Below are positions 5,371-11,016 of a stretch of 16,553 nt of DNA, piece by piece. This DNA is from an uncultured Oscillospiraceae bacterium (lineage in GTDB: Bacteria > Bacillota > Clostridia > Oscillospirales > Oscillospiraceae). The position numbers and the translations under genes were made by a program. The first letter of the stretch is position 1. Each line of letters opens with the position of its first letter. The notes beneath the pieces are model-generated. The model had not been told where the DNA came from. It saw nothing but the letters and a program-made list of their open reading frames with translations, and made no database searches. The DNA is taken from the NCBI GenBank assembly GCA_910585265.1, contig CAJUCA010000058.1, positions 1 to 16,553 on the forward strand, read 5' to 3'.

Positions 5371-5655
5371 TTACTGGGCGATCTCCACGATAGAGACCTG
5401 CTTGCGGTCCTTGCCCAGGCGCTCGAACTTCACCTTGCCGTCCTTCAGGGCGAACAGGGTGTCGTCGCTGCCCTTGCCCACGTTGACGCCGGGGTGGATG
5501 TGGGTGCCCCGCTGGCGCACCAGGATATTGCCCGCCAGCACGAACTGGCCGTCGGCCCGCTTCACGCCCAGCCGCTTGGCGTTGGAGTCGCGGCCGTTCT
5601 TGGTGGAGCCGCCGCCCTTTTTGTGGGCGAAAAACTGGATATTGAGCTTCAGCAT
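5371..5655 (-). CDS. rpmA: 50S ribosomal protein L27, Bacillota type with cleavable N-terminus
   Basis: L27 of 94 residues; it lies near the peptidyl-transferase centre of the large subunit. The start is the ATG at 5655, because the protein then begins MLKLNIQFFAHKKGGGS, the Bacillota form. An in-frame TTG at 5679 would add eight unrelated residues and is rejected. In Staphylococcus aureus the first nine residues (ending FF) are removed by the protease Prp before assembly, and the same motif LNIQFF followed by AHKKG is present here, with prp immediately upstream. The conserved GGSTKNGRDSNAKRLGVK and LVRQRGTHIHPG segments are intact. It is third in the rplU-prp-rpmA operon and is followed by a strong terminator. 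Confidence 0.97.
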   Translation of the reverse strand: MLKLNIQFFAHKKGGGSTKNGRDSNAKRLGVKRADGQFVLAGNILVRQRGTHIHPGVNVGKGSDDTLFALKDGKVKFERLGKDRKQVSIVEIAQ

Positions 5656-5693
5656 AGTCGTTTCCGTCCTTTCTGTCAAAGGTTTAAGGAGCG

Positions 5694-6041
5694 TTACTCC
5701 TTTTCGTCGTCATCATCTAACAGGATGGTGAGATTTTCGGGGTATTCCTCCCCCATGGCCTGCAAATAGACCAGCAGCCCCGTCAGCAGGGACTGGCACA
5801 GGCTGTCGCTGGCCTCGTTGAGCTTCGGGGGGAGTTTGAGGGAGATCCGCGCGCTTTTTTCCACGGCCTTCACCGGCGCGCCCAGCCCCATCACCTCGTT
5901 GATGGTGCATTCGGTGAGCCCCACGGCGGCGGAGACGGCGGCGCACACAATGTCCGCGCCCGCCTGGGCGTATCCGCTGTGGCCCTCCACCACGAAGCCG
6001 TCCAGACGGCCGTCCGCGCTGTGGAAGGTTACGGTGGTCAT
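5694..6041 (-). CDS. prp: Ribosomal-processing cysteine protease Prp
   Basis: This 115-residue protein is the YsxB/Prp family cysteine protease that trims the N-terminus of L27. The catalytic dyad is visible as His21 in GHSGYA and Cys33 in DIVCAAVSA, at the family's usual spacing. The N-terminal strand (TTVTFHSADGRLDGFVVEGHSG) and the acidic tail (DDDDEKE) are also typical. The start ATG follows GAGGGG, which overlaps the rplU stop region. It sits between rplU and rpmA, as in most Bacillota, next to its substrate gene. Confidence 0.95.
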   Translation of the reverse strand: MTTVTFHSADGRLDGFVVEGHSGYAQAGADIVCAAVSAAVGLTECTINEVMGLGAPVKAVEKSARISLKLPPKLNEASDSLCQSLLTGLLVYLQAMGEEYPENLTILLDDDDEKE

Positions 6042-6054
6042 ACCGCTATTCCCC

Positions 6055-6363
6055 TCAGCCGCTGACCTTGGTGATCTCCACCTTGGTGTAGGGCTGGCGG
6101 TGGCCCTGGCGGCGGCGGTAGTTCTTCTTGGGCTTGTACTTGAACACCAGCACCTTCCTGCCCTTGCCGTTCTTCACCACGTTGGCGGTGACGGAGGCCC
6201 CGTTCACGGTGGGCGCGCCGAACTTGGCGTTGTCGCCGTCCACGACGGCCAGCACCTTGTCGAAGGTGACGGTTTCTCCGGCTTCCACATTCAGCTTCTC
6301 GATGTAGAGGGTGTCGCCCTCGGCCACCTTGTACTGCTTGCCGCCGGTCTCGATGATCGCGTG
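6055..6363 (-). CDS. rplU: 50S ribosomal protein L21
   Basis: L21 of 102 residues, which binds 23S rRNA. The start is the ATG at 6363 (MHAIIETGGKQYKVAEG), supported by AAAGGAG upstream; longer frames reaching 6465 only read through the leader. The C-terminal RNA-binding signature FKYKPKKNYRRRQGHRQPYTKV is intact. It is the first gene of the rplU-prp-rpmA operon and is transcribed from a TTGACA-17-TATACT promoter through a ~95-nt leader that can fold, similar in position to the L21 leader known from other Bacillota. Confidence 0.97.
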   Translation of the reverse strand, partial: HAIIETGGKQYKVAEGDTLYIEKLNVEAGETVTFDKVLAVVDGDNAKFGAPTVNGASVTANVVKNGKGRKVLVFKYKPKKNYRRRQGHRQPYTKVEITKVSG

Positions 6364-6463
6364 CATATCTGCACTCCTTTCCTTTATTACGGGCTCGCTG
6401 TCGTGGGCGGGGACCGCGTCCCTCTTTTCTGCGGACATACCGTACCCATTCAAAGCGGCCCAC
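6364..6463 (-). promoter_or_regulatory. rplU 5' leader, possible L21 leader RNA
   Basis: The ~95-nt leader contains a local hairpin (plus-strand GGGAC 6410-6414 with GTCCC 6418-6422) and a possible outer pairing of 6403-6408 with 6458-6463. Rfam has an L21 leader family in Bacillota at this position; I cannot run the covariance model, and the outer stem reaches slightly beyond the predicted start, so this is tentative. Confidence 0.35.
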
Positions 6464-6465
6464 AT

Positions 6466-6494
6466 AGTATATCAGTGGCATTTTGGAATGTCAA
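6466..6494 (-). promoter_or_regulatory. Sigma-A promoter of rplU-prp-rpmA
   Basis: The minus strand reads TTGACA (6494-6489), a 17-bp spacer and TATACT (6471-6466). It is back-to-back with the rpmH promoter, with only 31 bp between the two -35 boxes. Confidence 0.88.
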
Positions 6495-6525
6495 GGCTTT
6501 TCCCGGGGTTTTTTAAAAATTATGG

Positions 6526-6554
6526 TTGACAGGGCCGGAAAAGCAGGATATAAT
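6526..6554 (+). promoter_or_regulatory. Consensus sigma-A promoter of rpmH operon
   Basis: A perfect TTGACA (6526-6531), 17-bp spacer and TATAAT (6549-6554). A T/A-rich stretch just upstream (6509-6523) could act as an UP element. The leader to rpmH is ~108 nt. Confidence 0.93.
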
Positions 6555-6592
6555 CTTTGTTACGCGATAATCAGCGTACCCTTTGCCAACCG

Positions 6593-6639
6593 CGCCCCCC
6601 GGGGCGTTGTGGAGGGCCGCGCTTCCTCCCAAAAGCGCG
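6593..6639 (+). promoter_or_regulatory. Structured rpmH leader with a CCTCC loop
   Basis: There are two small hairpins: CGCCC/GGGCG (6593-6597 / 6602-6606) and CGCGCTT/AAGCGCG (6618-6624 / 6633-6639). The loop of the second contains CCTCC, complementary to part of the rpmH Shine-Dalgarno sequence AGGAGG (6654-6659). A kissing or switch interaction is possible but unproven. Confidence 0.3.
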
Positions 6640-6668
6640 CGCCAACATGATACAGGAGGTGTTCCCGC

Positions 6669-6803
6669 ATGGTTCGTACCTATCAGCCCAAGAAGCGTCA
6701 GCGTTCCAAGGTCCACGGCTTCCGCAAGCGCATGGCCACCGCCAACGGCCGGAAGGTCCTGGCCCGCCGCCGCGCGAAGGGCCGCGCCCGCCTGAGCCAT
6801 TGA
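6669..6803 (+). CDS. rpmH: 50S ribosomal protein L34
   Basis: L34 of 44 residues, a very basic large-subunit protein. The sequence MVRTYQPKKRQRSKVHGFRK is followed by RMATANGRKVLARRRAKGRA and RLSH, the canonical signature. The start ATG follows AGGAGGTG with a good spacer. It is first in the rpmH-rnpA-yidD-yidC-jag operon. It is followed by a hairpin (6834-6859) and a 77-nt palindromic repeat before rnpA, which could lower downstream expression. Confidence 0.97.
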   Translation: MVRTYQPKKRQRSKVHGFRKRMATANGRKVLARRRAKGRARLSH

Positions 6804-6833
6804 TGGCGCACACATCGGGATAACATAAGACTC

Positions 6834-6859
6834 GGGGCGCGGGAGTTTTCCCTCGCCCC
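6834..6859 (+). terminator. Hairpin after rpmH, weak terminator or processing site
   Basis: An 11-nt arm pair (6834-6844 / 6849-6859) with one mismatch and a 4-nt loop. Only a short TTTT follows at a distance, so it may be partial. It could account for the need for much more L34 than RnpA. Confidence 0.4.
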
Positions 6860-6884
6860 TATGTCAGTTTTCCGATGCAGATGA

Positions 6885-6961
6885 TGTAGGGGAGGGGCTT
6901 GCCCCTCCCGGGAAACAGAGGGCACACCGGTAAGGCGGGAGGGGCAAGCCCCTCCCCTACA
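6885..6961. repeat. Perfect 26-bp inverted repeat, GGGGAGGGGC family
   Basis: The arms 6885-6910 and 6936-6961 are perfect reverse complements separated by 25 nt. Each arm itself is a hairpin (GGGGAGGGG, CTTG loop, complement), so the whole is a palindrome of palindromes. The same core occurs at 12588-12612 and 12778-12800 in this window, so it is a dispersed repeat. It sits between rpmH and rnpA inside an operon. Confidence 0.85.
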
Positions 6962-6993
6962 GAAAGCCGTGCCGGGGCCAACGGAGGGTTTCT

Positions 6994-7344
6994 ATGGAAC
7001 ATACCGTCTCCCTCAAGGAAAACCACCTGTTCCGCAGGGCGTACAACCGGGGCAAGTCCGCCGCCGACAGCAGGCTGGCCCTCTACGTCCGCCGGAACGG
7101 GCGCAGGAACAGCCGCCTGGGCCTCACCGTGTCCACCAAGGTGGGCTGCGCCGTGGTGCGCAACCGGGTCCGCCGCCGCCTGCGGGAGATCTACCGCCTG
7201 AACGAGGAACGGCTCGTCTCCGGGACAGACGTGGTGATCGTGGCCCGGGTCCGGGCGGCGGAGAGCGGCTACCGCCAGCTGGAGAAATCCTTCCTCAAGC
7301 TGGCGGACAAGCTGTCCCTGCTGAAAAAGGACGTGTCCCCATGA
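6994..7344 (+). CDS. rnpA: Ribonuclease P protein component
   Basis: This 116-residue protein is the protein subunit of RNase P, which binds the RnpB RNA and helps it process the 5' ends of tRNAs. The conserved RNR motif is present as RNRVRRRLRE at 56-65, preceded by LGLTVSTKVGCAVV and by the N-terminal LKENHLFRRAYNRG. Length matches the family. The start ATG (MEHTVSLKEN) follows GGAGG. The stop overlaps the yidD start by ATGA, indicating translational coupling. It is second in the rpmH operon, the usual pairing. Confidence 0.96.
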   Translation: MEHTVSLKENHLFRRAYNRGKSAADSRLALYVRRNGRRNSRLGLTVSTKVGCAVVRNRVRRRLREIYRLNEERLVSGTDVVIVARVRAAESGYRQLEKSFLKLADKLSLLKKDVSP

Positions 7345-7580
7345 AACGGCTGCTGCTGGCCCTGATCCGCTGGTACAGGCGGGACGTCTCCCCCTGCCGG
7401 GAGCCCTGCTGCCGCTTCATCCCCACCTGTTCCACCTACGCCCTGGAGGCGGTGGAGGTCCACGGGGCGGTGAAGGGCGGCCTGCTGGCCCTGTGGCGGG
7501 TCCTGCGCTGCCACCCCTTCCACCGGGAGAAGGGTTACCTCTACGACCCCGTACCCCCGAAAAAAATCCGAACATTGTAG
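7341..7580 (+). CDS. yidD: Membrane protein insertion efficiency factor YidD
   Basis: This 79-residue protein shows the YidD signature: an N-terminal amphipathic helix MKRLLLALIRWYRRDVSP, then the cysteine-containing CRFIPTCSTYALEAVEVHGAVKG, and the C-terminal RVLRCHPFHREKGYLYDPVP. It is membrane-associated and helps YidC-dependent insertion. I chose the ATG at 7341, which overlaps the rnpA stop codon (ATGA); the same frame is open further upstream, but that part runs antiparallel to nothing known and overlaps rnpA. It lies 10 nt before yidC. The family is clear. Confidence 0.95.
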   Translation: MKRLLLALIRWYRRDVSPCREPCCRFIPTCSTYALEAVEVHGAVKGGLLALWRVLRCHPFHREKGYLYDPVPPKKIRTL

Positions 7581-7590
7581 GAGGCCAAAC

Positions 7591-8874
7591 ATGGATATTT
7601 GGCAAATACTCATGACGCCGTTCAGCTGGCTGCTCAAGCTGTTCTGCCAGGTGTTCAACAGCTACGGCATCGCCCTGTTCCTGTTCACCATTGTGGTGAA
7701 GATCGTGCTGTTCCCCCTGAACCTGAAGGGCAAAAAGAGCACGATCAAGACCACCGTGCTGAACGGCCAGCTCCAGGAGATCCAGAAGCGGTGCGGCAAT
7801 GACCGGGAGCGGTATAACCAGGAGGTCCAGAAGTTCTACGCCGAGAACAACGCCAACCCCATGGGCGGCTGCGGCTGGTCCTTCCTCCCCATCGTGTTCC
7901 TGTACCCCCTGTACGCCATCATCCGCCGCCCGCTGAAGTACATGATGTGGCTCACCGAGGACGCGGTGAAGGCGGTAGCCAAGGCCCTGGGCTGGGCGGA
8001 CTTCACCCCCGTGGGCTATAACGAGCTGACCCTGGGCGCGATGATGACCGCCGAAAACCTGGAAACCGCCAAGGCCGCCGCGGGCGCGTCCGCCGCCAGC
8101 CTGTTCGTCATTAACTTCGACTTCTTCGGCATCGACCTGTCCCAGATCCCCCAGCTCAAATTCTGGGAGGGCGGCGTCACCTGGAACTCCGTGGGGCTGT
8201 TCCTGCTGCCCCTGATCTCCGCGGGGCTGTCCATCGTCACCATGCTGGTGACCCAGAAAACCAACCAGATGAACAAGGACCAGCAGGTGAAGATGAGCCC
8301 CATGCTGATGCTCATGAGCCCCGCCATCTCCCTGTGGATCGGCTTCGCCATGCCCGCCGGCCTGTGTATCTACTGGATCGCCAACTCCCTGCTGGGCATG
8401 GTGCAGGAGGTGATCTGCGGCGCGATGCTCCGCAAGGACTACGAGGCCGCCCAGCTGGAGATGGCCGAGCAGCAGCGCAAGGCCAAGGAGGCCGAGAAGG
8501 AACGCCGCCGCAAGGCCGCCGAGAAGAAGGCCGCCGCCATCGCCGCCGGAAAGTCCGGCAAGAAGCAGCCCCAGCCCAAGAAGAAGGGCGTGGACGTGTC
8601 CGCCAGCCGGGAGGGCCTGCGCACCTACGCCCGGGGCCGGGCCTACGACCCCAACCGCTATCCCGTCACCCCCTACCGGGACCCTAACGGCCCCGCCCAG
8701 CCCGTGGAGGAGGAGCCCAAGGAGCTCACCGAGGAGGATAAGAAGCTCCTGGCGGAGAGCAACCCCCAGCTGATGGCCCAGGCGGAGGCGGCGGAGCAGG
8801 CCGCCAAGGACGATGCCTCCCCGGAGGAGGAGGGCTACGAGGAAGCCTACGCCGACGAGAACGAGGAGCAGTAA
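7591..8874 (+). CDS. yidC: Membrane protein insertase YidC/Oxa1
   Basis: This 427-residue polytopic inner-membrane insertase begins with a hydrophobic segment rather than a lipoprotein signal. TM1 covers about 22-45 (YGIALFLFTIVVKIVLFPLNL). The charged groove residue, usually arginine in SpoIIIJ-type proteins, is lysine 37 here. A cytoplasmic hairpin follows, then NPMGGCGWSFLPIVFLYPLYA for TM2, a ~60-residue extracytoplasmic insertion, and the C-terminal TMs (VGLFLLPLISAGLSIVTMLV; MSPAISLWIGFAMPAGLCIY). After residue ~275 a long tail begins, first lysine/alanine-rich (RRRKAAEKKAAAIAAGKSGK) and likely helical, then strongly acidic (EEEGYEEAYADENEEQ). The basic part may contact ribosomes, as in other YidC proteins with extended tails. 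It is preceded by yidD and followed by jag, as expected. Confidence 0.95.
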   Translation: MDIWQILMTPFSWLLKLFCQVFNSYGIALFLFTIVVKIVLFPLNLKGKKSTIKTTVLNGQLQEIQKRCGNDRERYNQEVQKFYAENNANPMGGCGWSFLPIVFLYPLYAIIRRPLKYMMWLTEDAVKAVAKALGWADFTPVGYNELTLGAMMTAENLETAKAAAGASAASLFVINFDFFGIDLSQIPQLKFWEGGVTWNSVGLFLLPLISAGLSIVTMLVTQKTNQMNKDQQVKMSPMLMLMSPAISLWIGFAMPAGLCIYWIANSLLGMVQEVICGAMLRKDYEAAQLEMAEQQRKAKEAEKERRRKAAEKKAAAIAAGKSGKKQPQPKKKGVDVSASREGLRTYARGRAYDPNRYPVTPYRDPNGPAQPVEEEPKELTEEDKKLLAESNPQLMAQAEAAEQAAKDDASPEEEGYEEAYADENEEQ

Positions 8875-8921
8875 ACCCCTGCGCTCTGACCCACAAAATT
8901 TGACAAAGGAGTGCGTTTCCT

Positions 8922-9737
8922 GTGTTGAAGTATCTTGAAGTCACCGGCAAGACTGAGGAGGAGGCCGTCGCCAAGGGTCTGGCCCAGCTGGGCCTGGACC
9001 GGGACGACGTGTCCCTGGAGATCCTGGAGCGGGGCAGGACCGGCTTTTTAGGCATCGGCTCCGTGCCCGCCAAGGTAAAGCTGACCTACGAGGCCCCGGA
9101 CGAGCGGTCGCCTGTCCCCCCGCCCCCCGTGGCGGAGAAGAAGCCCGAGCCCGCCCCCAAGCCCCAGCCCAAGCCCGTCCAGAAGCCCCAGCCCGCCCCC
9201 AGGGCGGAGCCGAAGCCCGCTCCCGTGGAAAAAGCGGAGCGGCCGGAGGCCCCCGCGCCCAAGGCCCAGCCCGTGGACGACGACGTGGCCGCCGCCATTG
9301 TGAAGTTCCAGACCGGGCTGTTTGAGCACATGGGGGTGGCGGCCACCCCCGTGGTCACCCGGGAGGGGGACACCTACCAGGTGGTGCTGGAGGGGGAGAA
9401 CATGGGTGCCCTCATCGGCCACCGGGGGGAGACCCTGGACGCCATTCAGCAGCTCACCGGGTACGCGGTGAACCGGGGGAGGGGCCACCGTGTGCGCGTC
9501 CACGTGGACGCGGAGGGCTACCGGGCCCGCCGGGAGGAGTCGCTGAACCGCCTGGCCCGCAAGACGGCGGGCAAGGTGGTGAAGTACCGCCGGAACATGA
9601 CCCTGGAGGCCATGAACGCCTACGAGCGGCACGTGATCCACACCGCCCTCCAGGACTATCCCGGCGTGACCACCTACTCCACCGGCACCGAGCCCAACCG
9701 CCGGACGGTGGTGGCTTACGATCCCGGCAAGCGGTAA
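8922..9737 (+). CDS. jag: RNA-binding protein Jag (KhpB/EloR)
   Basis: This 271-residue protein has a Jag_N domain (1-55, with KTEEEAVAKGLAQLGL and RTGFLGIGSVPAKV). A proline/lysine/alanine-rich linker follows (about 60-122, made of PKPQPKP-like repeats). Then come a KH domain (GALIGHRGETLDAIQQLTGY) and a C-terminal R3H domain (NAYERHVIHTALQDYPGV and EPNRRTVVAYDP). In other Bacillota KhpB/EloR binds RNA and influences cell elongation and division. I chose GTG at 8922 because AAAGGAG is about 10 nt upstream; a TTG follows directly. It is the last gene of the rpmH operon and is followed by a strong terminator. In many relatives mnmE follows; here it does not. Confidence 0.95.
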   Translation: MLKYLEVTGKTEEEAVAKGLAQLGLDRDDVSLEILERGRTGFLGIGSVPAKVKLTYEAPDERSPVPPPPVAEKKPEPAPKPQPKPVQKPQPAPRAEPKPAPVEKAERPEAPAPKAQPVDDDVAAAIVKFQTGLFEHMGVAATPVVTREGDTYQVVLEGENMGALIGHRGETLDAIQQLTGYAVNRGRGHRVRVHVDAEGYRARREESLNRLARKTAGKVVKYRRNMTLEAMNAYERHVIHTALQDYPGVTTYSTGTEPNRRTVVAYDPGKR

Positions 9738-9740
9738 ACG

Positions 9741-9772
9741 AAAAGCCCGGTGCTTTCGCACCGGGCTTTTTT
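9741..9772. terminator. Bidirectional terminator after jag
   Basis: A 13-bp stem (9741-9753 / 9758-9770) with a TTTC loop is flanked by AAAA on the left and TTTTTT on the right. It ends jag on plus and the small membrane protein gene on minus. Confidence 0.93.
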
Positions 9773-10026
9773 CAGGTTTTTCCGGCGTACTTGAACCGGA
9801 ACAGCACAAACAGGACCGTGCCGGCAAGCAGGACGGCATAGAACGGGACAGCCACCCACGGAACCCGGCTGAGGACGGCCGCCGCCAACAGCGCGGCACT
9901 CAGCACCGTGCAGGACAGCAGGGCCCGGAACAGCCAGACGGGCGGTTTTTCCTTGGACACGCTGACACAGCCGCTGATCATCATGGCGCAGGCTATAAGG
10001 CTCATGATCGTCTCCCCGATTGTCAC
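9772..10026 (-). CDS. Small membrane protein, unknown function
   Basis: This 84-residue protein has three likely membrane segments: about 3-20 (GETIMSLIACAMMISG), 32-51 (FRALLSCTVLSAALLAAAVL) and 57-77 (VAVPFYAVLLAGTVLFVLF), with a basic C-terminus (RFKYAGKT). The start is a GTG at 10026 with AGGAGG about 8 nt upstream; an internal ATG at position 8 lacks such a site. I do not recognise the family. It is monocistronic, with its own promoter (10060-10088) and a shared bidirectional terminator. It is convergent with jag and divergent from the coiled-coil protein gene. Confidence 0.7.
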   Translation of the reverse strand: MTIGETIMSLIACAMMISGCVSVSKEKPPVWLFRALLSCTVLSAALLAAAVLSRVPWVAVPFYAVLLAGTVLFVLFRFKYAGKT

Positions 10027-10059
10027 GGCGATCCCCTCCTTTTTATTTTACACAATTCG

Positions 10060-10088
10060 AGTATACCATCATTTTATCCGTTCCGCAA
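10060..10088 (-). promoter_or_regulatory. Promoter of the small membrane protein
   Basis: The minus strand reads TTGCGG (10088-10083), a 17-bp spacer and TATACT (10065-10060). Confidence 0.65.
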
Positions 10089-10107
10089 CAGCGGCCCCAG
10101 GTTTTTA

Positions 10108-10136
10108 TTTACAAACCGCCTAAAATATCGTATGAT
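10108..10136 (+). promoter_or_regulatory. Promoter of the hemZ operon
   Basis: TTTACA (10108-10113), a 17-bp spacer and TATGAT (10131-10136). The predicted start near 10143 leaves a short leader with GGGAGG ahead of the ATG at 10166. Confidence 0.7.
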
Positions 10137-10165
10137 GGAACCAATGAAACGATGGGAGGGACAGC

Positions 10166-10375
10166 ATGGAATTCTCCCCGGAAGAACTGTCCGAGGCCAA
10201 GCGGCAGCTTGACTCCACCCTGCACAAGCTGCGGGAGGTGGTCAAGACCCTCCAGGCCAAGGAAAACCCGGAGCGGTACAAGGCCCAGATCACCCTGGCA
10301 AAGCGGCGCATTCGGGCCTTTGAGATCGCCAACACATTCATTTTGCGCGCACTGGAACAAGAAACCTATCAATGA
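10166..10375 (+). CDS. Short coiled-coil protein, unknown function
   Basis: This 69-residue protein is highly charged and predicted all-helical (SEAKRQLDSTLHKLREVVKT; RYKAQITLAKRRIRAFEIAN). It has no cysteine or membrane segment. The ATG follows GGGAGGG. Its stop codon overlaps the Shine-Dalgarno sequence of the MBL-fold gene, so the two are translationally linked. It is first in an operon with the MBL hydrolase and HemZ, which does not by itself reveal a function. Small proteins of this type with a conserved operon place are common in Clostridia; I do not recognise a named family. Confidence 0.75.
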   Translation: MEFSPEELSEAKRQLDSTLHKLREVVKTLQAKENPERYKAQITLAKRRIRAFEIANTFILRALEQETYQ

Positions 10376-10385
10376 GGTGATATGT

Positions 10386-11015
10386 ATGGAAATCAGCGTC
10401 CTGCGCCTGGGCGAGCTGGGCACCAACTGCTATATTTTCCGCCAGGAGGACAGCCCCAAATGCGGCGTTGTCGATCCCGGCGATCACGGGGAACAGCTGG
10501 CAAAGTGGCTGAAGGACAAGGGCCTGGAGCCGGAGGCCGTCCTCCTCACCCACAGGCACTTTGACCACATTATGGGCGTTCCCGGCCTGCGGGCGGCGTG
10601 GCCCGAGCTGCCCATCTACTGCCACCCCGCAGACCTGGGCACCGGGGACACCGTCACCATGTTCGGGCAGTCCTATCCCACGGTGCGCTCCTTCGGAAAC
10701 GTCACCCCCTGGAAGGAGGGGGACCGGATCACCGTGGCGGGGGTGGAGCTGGAGGTGCTGGAGACCCCGGGCCACACCTCCGGCTCGGTGACGCTGCGGG
10801 CGGGGAACACCCTGTTCACCGGGGACACCCTGTTCGCCGGGTCCATGGGCCGCACCGACTTCGAGGGCGGGGACGGGCAGGCCATGATGGCCTCCCTGCG
10901 CCGTTTAGGCGAGCTGGAGGGGGACTATCAGGTCCTCCCCGGCCACGAGGGGCAGACCACCCTGGAGGTGGAGCGGCAGACCAACTACTGCCTGCGGGCC
11001 GCCATGGGGCGCTGA
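10386..11015 (+). CDS. MBL-fold metallo-hydrolase (glyoxalase II-like)
   Basis: This 209-residue cytoplasmic protein has the metal-binding motif HxHxDH as THRHFDH at 55-61 (His56, His58, Asp60, His61). The second histidine region is ETPGHTSGS, with GDTLFAGSMGRTDF and LPGHEGQTT after it. This is the short YcbL/glyoxalase II-like group, which hydrolyses thioesters such as S-lactoylglutathione in some members; the substrate here is unknown. The start at 10386 follows GAGGTG with a 6-nt spacer; the frame stays open upstream to 10020, but that stretch crosses the promoter and the preceding gene. It ends one nt before the hemZ start, so they are probably coupled. Confidence 0.92.
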   Translation: MEISVLRLGELGTNCYIFRQEDSPKCGVVDPGDHGEQLAKWLKDKGLEPEAVLLTHRHFDHIMGVPGLRAAWPELPIYCHPADLGTGDTVTMFGQSYPTVRSFGNVTPWKEGDRITVAGVELEVLETPGHTSGSVTLRAGNTLFTGDTLFAGSMGRTDFEGGDGQAMMASLRRLGELEGDYQVLPGHEGQTTLEVERQTNYCLRAAMGR

Positions 11016-11016
11016 T

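Noticed and set aside
5656..5679. An upstream TTG start for L27
   Set aside because: It would add eight residues ahead of the conserved Bacillota N-terminus, which is a known cleavage motif beginning at MLKLN.
6969..7340. N-terminal extension of YidD to 203 residues
   Set aside because: The upstream part overlaps rnpA in another frame and is proline/glycine/arginine-rich. The normal YidD start is at 7341, overlapping the rnpA stop.
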